64,000 bases of DNA from assembly GCA_022592445.1 (NCBI GenBank), contig JABYQR010000039.1, positions 1 to 64,000 on the forward strand, given 5' to 3'. Positions within the stretch are counted from its first letter, which is position 1. Every line of letters begins with the position of its first letter. Shown here one piece after another: positions 11,697 to 21,080 of the stretch. The notes below the pieces were generated by a model. That model was not told the DNA's origin and searched no databases. It saw only the letters and a program-made list of their open reading frames with translations. This DNA is from Cytidiella melzeri (Eukaryota > Basidiomycota > Agaricomycetes > Polyporales > Irpicaceae). Made by a program: the position numbers and the translations under genes.

Positions 11697-12004
11697 CTCA
11701 ACAGGATGTGTTGTAGTGAGAGAGAGTGAGAGCCGCCACTGCCGCTGTCTCGCGATCGCGTCACGAAAACGCGTTTATCACGTGCACGACGCGTCTTATT
11801 CCATCAGCCCGTCTTCATTCCGTCCAAACTCTTCGTGAGTAGCCATGGAAGGACATGGCCGACAAAGTCCGTAGTCCCGTAGCTCAGTTTTCTCTGCACG
11901 GAAAGGACGCTCCGCCAACGATCTTGAATCGCAACCACCACCTGCAGTACAACCGTAAAACTTCAAGTTGTGAGGTGCGTGCTCGTACCTGTTCATCCCC
12001 CGCT
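11697..12004. other. Divergent promoter region
   Basis: Lies between the starts of the SET gene (minus) and the quinone oxidoreductase gene (plus). An upstream in-frame extension of the oxidoreductase (from 11855) exists, but the ATG at 12005 gives a better mitochondrial-type N-terminus. I see no other gene. Confidence 0.5.
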
Positions 12005-13486
12005 ATGCTGCCATCAGCACGCCTGCTATCAAAGTCCGTCTTGAATTGCTTACGACCTGGACTAGTAATGCCGACCATGCGAGCAGTCATCGTCAAGGAT
12101 GGGAAAGGTCCGATCGAAAATCTCTATGTCGGTGAGATCGAGAAGCCTTCGCCCAGACAAGGTGAAGTCCTTGTGAAAGTCAGTGCTCGTTACACCTTCC
12201 ACCCGCCACAAATCCCTGGTACTCATGTTGCCATATAGATCAAGGCTTTTGGCCTAAATCGGATGGACATCTTACAACGAAACGGGAACTATCCTCTGCC
12301 TCCTGGTGCTCCCGACACCCTTGGCGTTGAGTTTTCCGGGACCGTTGCGGAAATCGGCGAGGGCAGTGGCCAACGGTTTGCGGTTGGAGACGAGGTCATT
12401 GGTCTGGCATCTGGCGTAAGTTTCTCTCCCGTGCTGTAGGCACGAAACACGATCTTACCTCTCACGCACCTCAGGGCGCTTACGCAGAATACATCCGCCT
12501 TCTCGAAACTCACGTACTGCCCAAACCGAAGAATCTTACCTGGGAAGAGGCAGCAAGCATTCCCGAAAATTTCCTGACAGGTGCGTCTGCGAATTTGCAC
12601 CTGACGTATGCAGAAATGCCCACCTCCGTCTTGTAGCTTACCAGGCCCTGATCGTCATTGCTCAGTTGAAGAAAGGCGAAGACGTCCTCGTGCACGCTGG
12701 TGCGTCTGGCGTAGGCATAGCAGCTATACAACTTGCACGTCTCTATGGCGCGTACGTCCTCTCAAACCAGCGGTAAAGTCTGGCGTACTCACAGTCTTCC
12801 TGCTTCTAGTAAAACAATCACAGCCACTACATCTAACAAGGAAAAAATCGACTATTTGCTGCAGATGCCCAACGGTGCTACTCACGGTGTTAACTACAAA
12901 ACTCAAAACTTTGACGAAGAGGTGAAGAAGACTACTGGCGGCAAAGGCGTGGATGTGATCATCGATTTTGTTGGTAAAAGCCACTGGCATAAGAACATTG
13001 AAGCGTTTGCTAGAGATGGCCGAATGACTATCCTTGCCACCCTCAGCGGTAAGTCCAACATTCGCAAGCAATCAGCTGGAGCTTATCGCAATACCACAGG
13101 CGGCCTTGTCGACAACGTCAACATCAGTCCAATTCTGTACAAGAGGCTTCGGATTGAAGGCTCAACTCTTCGCAGCCGTTCTCCAGAGTACCAGGCAGAT
13201 CTGATTGCCAAGCGAGTATAATTTAGCTATGTGTATCTCGTATGTCGTGCTCATCACACCGAATAATTTCATTTCGCAGATTCGAAAAGGACGTTCTCGG
13301 CGAGTTCACAGTCAACGGACAGATCCGTACGAGTATTCACGAAGTGTTTCCGCTGGAGAAGATCCAAGAGGCGCATCGAGTTATGGAGGCAGATAAGAAC
13401 ATGTTAGTCCAAGTGAAAATTCTGTTATTTAATGCTCGTATTGATTTTTATTCGGTAGCGGCAAGCTTGTTGTCACGGTATCTTGA
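12005..13486 (+). CDS. PIG3-like NADPH:quinone oxidoreductase (MDR family), frame problem at intron 6
   Basis: Exons 12005-12178, 12239-12415, 12475-12580, 12637-12751, 12810-13048, 13100-13215, 13280-13402 and 13459-13486 encode about 358 residues. The first 22 residues are Arg/Leu/Ser-rich and could target mitochondria; a later ATG (MPTMRAV) would give a cytosolic form. The body has the zinc-free medium-chain reductase layout: [20 protein letters not shown], then the NADPH motif [15 protein letters not shown], and [11 protein letters not shown] typical of PIG3/quinone reductases. With the GT donor at 13216 the exon ends in phase 0, but the next exon needs phase 2, so canonical splicing shifts the frame and stops early. 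Either an indel, a sequence error or a non-canonical donor one base upstream is present. Confidence 0.75.
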
Positions 13487-14051
13487 CTTCTGAGCCTGTT
13501 ATCAAGGCAGCGCGGCGACAAACCTGAGCTACAAAATCCACACAACCTGTAACATGAGCGTGACGATCAATCTAACCCTACTCCCGCTGTGCTGATGTCG
13601 GGAACGCCTCCATCGTTCGTTGAGCTGCTACTGTACTGTACCCTGACTTGAGAGAACACAGTGTGATCGCGACACAGACGCGTCGGTATCCCGTTACGAC
13701 ACGTCAGGTATTTTCGAAAACAACAATCTTCGCGTCGGGCCGTTGTACACTGCGTACGCCGCTATACTGCACATGCGTGGTACACTCGAGAGTCAAGACA
13801 GTGTACCAAACAGCCCAGAAGTTAAACGAGGAGAATCCTCAAAGAGGTCACGTGCGTGCCACGTCTGAAGATCTGAAGATCTGCGCTGCTGTGTCGGATT
13901 TTGATGCTTCAAAGTTTCAACGGCAGAATTCGACCTTGACTATGCAGAGACCTGACACGTAGACCCCAGCCCCCGTCAATACTTCGGACGCACAACCTTC
14001 GCTCTTTCACTCACAACCACCATCTCCTTTGCAGGCTACAGCGACCTCAAG
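13487..14051. other. Intergenic, no gene seen
   Basis: A plus-strand frame of 104 codons (13648-13962) has no recognisable domain and no good context. The last part is the 5' region of HUT1. Confidence 0.5.
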
Positions 14052-15531
14052 ATGACGTTCATCAGGTAGGTAGACAAACTGATATCTAGTACGGAGATGC
14101 TGACTTCGGAGCGGATTAGGCTTGGCTCGTGTATTGCTGGGGTATATTCGATGTTTCTGGTGAGTTTGTACGTTCTAATGATCACTCTATTTCTAAAAAG
14201 CTCGCAGCTATGGGCGATTGCTCAAGAGCGACGTATGTTGTTACATTGAGAGTATATCGTCGGCAATACTGACTTCGTCTCTTCCTCAGTATCGGTCCCA
14301 TTTCAATCAATAGTCGACGATTCTAAAGACAAGTTCCGCTCACCGTTATTTATGGGAACATGCCAGAGCGCACTCAGCTCAATATCTGCCATCCTCTACC
14401 TCTTCTTCCGTCGGACACCTAGTCAGTCTGTCATAGACCTACTAGGCCTCCACCACAGTACATTAGTTGCGAAACCTGCGACGAAAGGGTCTGTCAAGAC
14501 CAATGGCTCTGCAAAATCAATCAACACAGCGCACCACGTCGATGACAAAAAGCGGTACAGCACCAATGCGCTCCTCTTGCGCTACTTCCAATGCGCTATC
14601 TTCATCACTTCCGCCGCGCCGTTTGGTTTTGCTGCTCTGTCCTACATCACATATCCCGCAATGGTTCTTGGCAAGTCCTGTAAACTTGTCCCAGTCATGT
14701 TCATGAACGTCCTGCTCTACCGTCGCAAATTTGCCCCTCACAAGTACCTTGTTGTCGCCATGGTCACGCTTGGAATCACCATGTTCATGGGCTTCGGACA
14801 GGAAAAACCAGGAAAGTCGAAGCACGGTGACGGAGGTGCCAAAGACCTTTCGATGTACACCCAACTCATTGGAATCGCCTACCTTCTCATCAACCTCGCC
14901 ATTGACGGCGCGACGAACTCGACGCAGGATGAGATCTTTGCGAGGTTCAAAGTGTCCGGACAACAGATGATGTTCTGGATAAATCTATTCTGCACCCTCC
15001 TCACCACCGTAATTTCTGTCCTTCCTCTACCCTACATCCCTGTCCTTCATCCTTCGCATAGCGGAACGGAGTTGCAGGGTGCCCTTGATTTCATTCGCAC
15101 ACACCCGTCAGTGATCAGCCCTCTAGCCCAGTTTGCGCTCACGGGTGCCCTAGGCCAGCTCTTCATCTTTGAGACGCTCCAACACTTTGGCTCCCTCACA
15201 CTGGTGTAAGTGACAATATACATAGAAGCTTCTTTTGAGTTTAGCTCATGTCACCACCTCTACAGAACAATCACCCTGACACGCAAGCTCTTCACGATGT
15301 TGCTTTCGGTTATCGTGTACAACCACAAGCTGACCGCCGGTCAATGGGCTGGTACAGCAGTTGTGTTCGCAGGTATTTCAGTCGAGGCATGGGTGAAACG
15401 CCGAGGTCCGTCTTCGATTTCACTATTCATACATTAGTGTGCGTGGATTGACATTTTCTTCTCATACACTAGATGTCCACGCCAAGAGAGTTATCCAAGA
15501 GAAAGAGAAGGCCAAGATAAAGAACCTGTAA
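14052..15531 (+). CDS. HUT1: UDP-galactose transporter homologue Hut1 (SLC35B1 family)
   Basis: Six exons (14052-14065, 14120-14159, 14208-14232, 14290-15205, 15266-15405, 15473-15531) give 397 residues; the first coding exon is only 14 nt. The protein is a ten-TM nucleotide-sugar transporter. Family marks are WAIAQERL near the start, [34 protein letters not shown] and [13 protein letters not shown]. The C-terminus is Lys-rich ([10 protein letters not shown]), compatible with ER retention. Hut1 is thought to supply the ER lumen with nucleotides or nucleotide sugars. It ends 152 bp from the convergent STYX-like gene. Confidence 0.9.
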
Positions 15532-15683
15532 TAGACTGTAATTGAACGAATGATAAAGTACCGGTGGACAGTCACCCCCGCAACGAGCTCTGAAACCACG
15601 ACAGAGCATTCCTGTATGCTATAGTACAGCAGCGGCAAGTAAAACATGTCGCGAACTTGGCTTCAAAATGATCGACGTTATTG

Positions 15684-16705
15684 TCATATTTCCATCGCAG
15701 AATCGTCCTGCGCAGCCACAAGTGGCCGCTTCCTCTCGTCCCCTCTGAATTGACCTGGTTAGCACAAACCGTGGATGCTGATGACAGGTGGACGTACCTT
15801 AGGTCAATCTCGTCGCCGCTATCGTCTTCCCTTTTTCGTCTTGCAACGGTCGACCGTTGCTGCACAGGGTAGCTTGCAAGTGCGTTGTGGGCTTTGTATA
15901 TCGACTCGTACTCCTACGTCACCGTCAACGATCTTCCTCTATGATGGCCTGCAGGATGGACATGCCTTGATCTGAGTCAGGAACCCGCCGTTGGGCGATA
16001 TACAGTATCTTCGGTTTTGTACCATATGCAATGCATCCTCCCATGATATTTGAAGATGCTGCATAACATACATCACCACGAATGCAGGGGATAGACTAAT
16101 ACCGCCTGAGTTAGATATGATCAGACCGAAGCCGTTCGCTCGAGTGCGACGAGAGGCCACATGCGGCTGACGCACCATTACAGTGAACCAGCACGCGTCC
16201 ATGTTGGGCTATGGCTTGATCGATGAATGCGTTCGCTCTGCAATGTTTGAGCCCTATACGTTGGCCTAGTAAGAGAGAGTAGGAACGTACTGCGGGAACA
16301 GCCTGATGAGATTCTGCTCTTCGCTATCCTCCACGTCGAGCACGAGGTAGGTAAAGCTCTCTGGAAACCGTGGCCGTACCGAGAATGCTTCCTTCTGATC
16401 TCGTATGCAAACTCTACTCAAGGGCAAAGGTTCAGAACAACGACCCGACGGAGCAGCAGGCGAATACATACATGTGAGTAACACCCAACGACTGGAGAAC
16501 CTCGAGCGACTTTGATGCTTGTAGTGGCCCTAGCAGCACACCAGGCAGTATCTCCTGGCAATGCCTCCGCATCTCGTATCTACCGGCTGTTCAGTCGATG
16601 CATGGATCCGGCATGTGAGACTGCGACTTACGTCCACTCATCTCCAGGGCCCTGAATCAGTTCCCTGAGCTGTTCTGGTGATAGGCTGGCGGCGTTTGTG
16701 GCCAT
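15684..16705 (-). CDS. STYX-like pseudophosphatase (dual-specificity phosphatase fold)
   Basis: Seven exons (16705-16632, 16579-16472, 16413-16291, 16237-16176, 16105-15966, 15913-15798, 15744-15684) give 227 residues. The fold is a small DSP: EILPGVLLGPLQASK near the start, VCIRD, and the active-site loop VHCNGGISLSPAF. The Cys of HCxxGxxR is kept, but the catalytic Arg is replaced by Leu. The following VQNRRYCISPNGGF and EYESIYKA closely match human STYX, a catalytically dead relative. It is therefore likely a phosphobinding or scaffold protein. The intron after QIK uses a GC donor (AAG|GCATGT, 15965-15914). The tail is Lys/Arg/Asp-rich. It is divergent from ZNG1, with 207 bp between the starts. 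Confidence 0.85.
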
Positions 16706-16912
16706 GGCGTGTCGTATCTTTCTCACTTGTCCTTGAGTACTTGACGAACGCGACACGAGTGGTGGTGGTGGCAGAGAGAGGAGCGGTGAGGGGACGGAAA
16801 GGGATGTGTGCGGCGATCGTCTAATGAAGACCAGAGCGCGCCTGACGCGTGACGCGCTCTAAACCTGCTCTCATCTCCGTCGGTGGCCACTGGCAACAAA
16901 ATCCTAAAAACA

Positions 16913-18459
16913 ATGGATGAAGACGATATCCCGTGCGCGTAACAACTGCGCTGTGTACCAGTTTCTTGCTAATCGCACCCAAATAGTACGCTCGTTGAGA
17001 CCCTCTCAGGCTCTGAAGACAACACGAAATCGGTACCACTCACCATCATCTCTGGTTTTCTCGGGGCTGGAAAGTCGACTCTCATACGGTCGGTGCGGCA
17101 TTACTTCAAGGTATCACCCACTCATTGCTCATTGACCAACAACACAGACGGATACTGTCGGAACGTCATGGATATCGCATTGCTGTTATTATGAATGATT
17201 TCGGAGACACGGCAGTCAGTATGAGCATCTCCTCCTTCTGTTGAAAAGCCTAGCGCTAACACCTGCTGATAGGACATCGAAGGTCCGAGTGCTCTCAATT
17301 CCCTGAGTAGCCTACATAGCCTTACCACCGCCCCTAGCGAAAACAATCAACGTAGCTGGCCCAGAAAACTCTGATGTCGAAGGTTCGGAAGAGGTTCTTG
17401 AATTGGCCAACGGATGCTTGTGCTGCAGTATCAAGGATACTGGGATCGCAGCCATAGAGAAGCTCATGCAACGCAAGGGAGCATTTGACCACATTCTTCT
17501 TGAGACTACGGGGCTCGCAGATCCAGGTCAAACTCGTGCATTTAACAATCATGTTCTGTTTCTCATATGCGAACTTTTTTCAGGCCCTATAGCGTCGATG
17601 TTCTGGCAGAACGAAGAATATTCCATGGGCTTGGGTCGCGACATACATCTCGACGGGGTCGTTTGTGTGGTCGACGCTGTTTTTGGTCAGCAAGTAAGGC
17701 GTTGCCGTAAAACAGCCCTTTTTGAGCTCACGCATCACTTAGCAAATGGAAGAGGACCACTCCGAGGACGGAATTGGCGAAAGCCTACGGTACGTTCAGC
17801 AAACTCTCTTTCCGCGCATCACTGAGCAGATTTGAACTAGACAAATTGCATGCGCAGACGTTGTTCTGCTCAACAAGACAGACGTTGCACCGATTGAGAA
17901 TATCGTTTCCATCGAACAGCAGATAGCGCAGCTAAACCCGACAGCTATTGTTCACAGAACCGTTCGTGGTGAAATTGACTTGAAGCATCTCATGGGGATC
18001 AAAGCATATGAAGCGCGGACCATTCCTATCACCACCCTCAGCCAATCTCACGATCATCTGGAGGGCGAGGACTGCGACCACGAAGACCATAAGAATCCTC
18101 GTCATTATGAACTGCGAGGAATTTCGAGCCTGCAGGTAACGTGTCCGCCCATGACGGATTCGAGCATGCAGACGCTGGATGAATGGATACGCACGGTGCT
18201 ATGGGAGGGTCGTCTTCCCGGCGACGAAACATCGGCGCCACATATATCTGTCCTTCGTTGCAAGGGGATGTTTAGAGATGACAAGGGCAGGACGCACATT
18301 CTCCAGGGTGTGCGTAGCATGTATGAAATTTCCGCCTTGGGAGCCAATGCTGCGGAGTTGGGTGTGCCAGATGAGGGGAAGCTAGTGTTTATAGGGAAAG
18401 GATTGAACTCGCGAGTGAGAGAAAGCTTGGTGCGTACCTTGAATCCACCTCTGCCCTGA
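16913..18459 (+). CDS. ZNG1: Zn-regulated GTPase metalloprotein activator (CobW/COG0523 family)
   Basis: Eight exons (16913-16932, 16987-17088, 17148-17214, 17273-17282, 17338-17526, 17584-17693, 17743-17789, 17841-18459) give 387 residues; the fourth exon is only 10 nt. Motifs in order: DDIPTLVE at residues 4-11, Walker [10 protein letters not shown] (about residue 33), CLCC (the CxCC metal site), [15 protein letters not shown] for guanine specificity, a His/Asp-rich segment ([15 protein letters not shown]), and the CobW C-terminal domain. The family delivers zinc to client proteins; animal ZNG1 uses a PxLV-type N-terminal motif to bind methionine aminopeptidase 1, and PTLV here could be its equivalent (inference). 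Confidence 0.9.
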
Positions 18460-19487
18460 TTGTGTATTCTATCCACAAGGCAATCCGTGTAAAAATCTCC
18501 AAATCTTTCCGGGTGAGATTGCGCTGGCGTTTCTGAACTTGTAGTGACGAGCGAGACATACTATACCACCGAGGGCTGTGACCACCTCGCTTGGAAGGAG
18601 CCCGTGACGAAACAAGTATTCTCTCTCCGTCCCACTGTAGTTTCGAGTTTCTCAGCACCTCAAACATAGTGAACAAGACGTTATTCGTGTGCGGCTCCGT
18701 CTTCGCATCCCTGCTAACAATTTTTCAAGAGATAGTACGAACACGCAGTCAGCTTCAGCGCATAACCAAGCAAGCCGGATCGCTACTGGTTCGCAAGCAA
18801 TGGCTGAGGCCTGCGGCGCACTCCCTGTATGAAACACTCGAGCTCGCTTCAGTTGAACATCTTACCATCGCTTTGCAATCCAATCCGCCTCTAGCTTCAT
18901 CGTTGGTAGTCTCGATCTGGCTGGAGGTTATGTGCGGCTGCTGCCTGTAGTCGTCAGATATACGCTACATATGGCACGCACTCCCATGGAAGGCTACAGG
19001 AGTCGGTGGAGAGTGTTGATATCCCTCGGCATATAAGGGTCGTTGTCCTATGGCATGAAGGAAAACCTCTAGGCACCTTCAGGCGCAGTGCGTCTCGCCG
19101 CTTCCTAACAGTACATCATGATCAACCACCAACTTGAATACTATGGTCGCTGGCGCGAAAGAGTTGCGATGACTTCTCAATCGCAGCCAACCTGATTTGA
19201 CTGTCAGTGATGAAGTTGCCTCCCGCACTTGACTATTGTGGCTCCAAGCAGGCCAGATAATGTGTAGGTTTGGTGTAGGTAGACAGATGCTTGTATTGGC
19301 AAGTGAACGCGATAGCTACAACAGTACGCAAAAAAGTTTTGTACAGAGAGTTTTGATACGTGACAGAACCAACTCGAAAGACACTGGGAAGACTTTTGAC
19401 GATAGTGAAAGTGCGCATAATGAATAAAACCAGTCCTTAGAATACGTCGTCCTGCGAGCCTGCAGGTCAAGATCTTGAGACACTCAG
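18460..19487. other. Intergenic about 1 kb, no supported gene
   Basis: Both strands carry frames of about 95-119 codons near 18389-18950, but none has a recognisable domain, and their splice sites do not connect to anything convincing. A small gene on either strand cannot be excluded. Confidence 0.4.
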
Positions 19488-21012
19488 TCAATCTTCTGCC
19501 AAAGGATCAGTCACAGCGCGGCGATCGCGACTGTCTCCTCGATTGCGAGAATCTCCGTGGCGGCGAGCCTCTAGCTCCCGACGGCTGCGACTATCTCCAC
19601 GACCACGACTGTCGCCGTGTCGACGAGCTTGGAGGGCACGGCGGTCGCGGCTATCTCCTCGACCAGGACTATCGCCGTGTCGGCGAGCCTCGAGTCCACG
19701 CCTACCTCGGCTGTCACCGCGGTCACGACTGTCGCCGTGTCGGCGTGCTTCGAGGGAACGACGGTCGCGACTATCTCCTCGACCAGGACTGTCCCCGTGT
19801 CGGCGAGCCTCAAGTCCACGCCTACCTCGGCTGTCTCCACGCTCGCGACTGTCTCCATGTCGGCGAGCCTCGAGAGTACGGCGATCTCGACTGTCTCCTC
19901 GACCAGGACTGTCGCCGTGTCTGCGAGCTTCGAGAGTGCGGCGGGAACGACTGTCTCCACGGTCGCGACTGTCTCCATGTCGGCGGGCCTCAAGAGCGCG
20001 GCGATCACGACTGTCTCCTCGACCAGGGCTATCGCCGTGTCTGCGCGCTTCGAGGGAACGGCGGTCACGACTGTCTCCACGGCCAGGACTATCACCGTGT
20101 CGGCGAGCCTCGAGCCCACGTCTACCTCGGCTGTCTCCACGGTCTCGACTGTCACCATGACGGCGAGCTTCAAGAGTTCGGCGGTCGCGACTGTCTCCTC
20201 GACCAGGACTGTCACCGTGACGGCGAGCCTCAAGAGTGCGGCGGGAACGGCTGTCCCCGCGATCGCGACTGTCTCCATGACGGCGAGCCTCAAGAGTGCG
20301 GCGATCACGACTGTCCCCTCGACCGGGACTATCACCGTGTCGGCGAGCCTCAAGAGTGCGCCGAGAGCGGCTGTCACCACGGTCGCGACTGTCTCCGTGT
20401 CGGCGGGCCTCGAGAGCGCGACGGTCACGGCTGTCTCCCCGACCAGGACTATCGCCGTGTCGGCGAGCTTCAAGGGAACGGCGGTCGCGACTATCTCCTC
20501 GGCCTGGGCTGTCACCGTGTCGGCGAGCCTCCAGAGTGCGACGGGAACGACTATCCCCACGATCGCGACTGTCTCCATGTTTGCGAGCCTCAAGAGCGCG
20601 GCGATCACGACTGTCTCCTCGACCAGGGCTATCGCCGTGTCGGCGAGCCTCGAGTCCACGTCTGCCACGGCTTTCCCCACGATCACGACTGTCGCCGTGT
20701 CGGCGTGCTTCGAGGGAACGACGGTCACGACTGTCTCCTCGGCCAGGACTATCGCCGTGTCTGCGAGCCTCAAGCGCACGGCCACGGTCTGCTACGACGG
20801 GGACGATGACGGCTGTAGTGTGAAACTATAAGTTTCATGACATACATTGTAAGGCTGCAGAACTACTCACGTGCATTGAGGCTAGCGATACCTTTGGCGT
20901 CGACCACAGAACCGAAGGTTTCAACTCCTCCAACAACAGCAGGAGTAGGACGAGCAGTGGACAAGAGCACAAGAGAGCAGAGCACAAAGGCGTAGAGCTT
21001 AGCTTGATTCAT
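19488..21012 (-). CDS. Predicted secreted protein of twenty-one 20-residue Arg/Asp/Gly repeats
   Basis: Two exons (21012-20871, 20812-19488) give 488 residues. Exon 1 encodes a signal peptide (MNQAKLYAFVLCSLVLLSTA) and a short mature N-terminus. Exon 2 contains a 20-residue repeat of the form HGDSPGRGDSRDRRSLEARR alternating with HGDSRDRGDSRSRRTLEARR, then a short tail ending DPLAED. Every unit has RGD- or RGE-type tripeptides and, in nearly all, two dibasic sites (RR or RK), which Kex2-type proteases cut. The intron ends at the second possible acceptor (CTACAG); the first (TTATAG) would stop early. Exon 2 has no ATG, so it is invisible as a stand-alone frame. Function unknown; fungal Kex2-processed repeat proteins are a possible analogy. 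Confidence 0.7.
19500..20759 (-). repeat. 60-bp tandem repeat array, 21 units
   Basis: Period is exactly 60 bp, so reading frame is kept between units. Neighbouring units alternate between two variants, giving a 120-bp higher order. Units differ by scattered substitutions only; I saw no length change. Because the period is a multiple of three and the sequence is CG-rich, several frames on both strands stay open. The frame supported by a signal-peptide exon, a TATA box and an in-phase intron is on the minus strand. Confidence 0.95.
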
Positions 21013-21072
21013 AGTGCGCTGGAATACAGGTAGAAGTCGGTGCTTGGATCCATGTACCAAATGGCCGAGGGC

Positions 21073-21080
21073 CTTTTATA
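21073..21080 (-). promoter_or_regulatory. TATA box of the repeat-protein gene
   Basis: TATAAAAG on the minus strand lies about 60 bp upstream of the ATG at 21012, a usual distance for a strongly expressed fungal gene with a short leader. Confidence 0.6.

Noticed and set aside
19475..20831. Long open frames on the plus strand and a second minus-strand frame over the repeat array
   Set aside because: They are by-products of the 60-bp period. Only one minus-strand frame joins in phase to a signal-peptide exon with a TATA box upstream.
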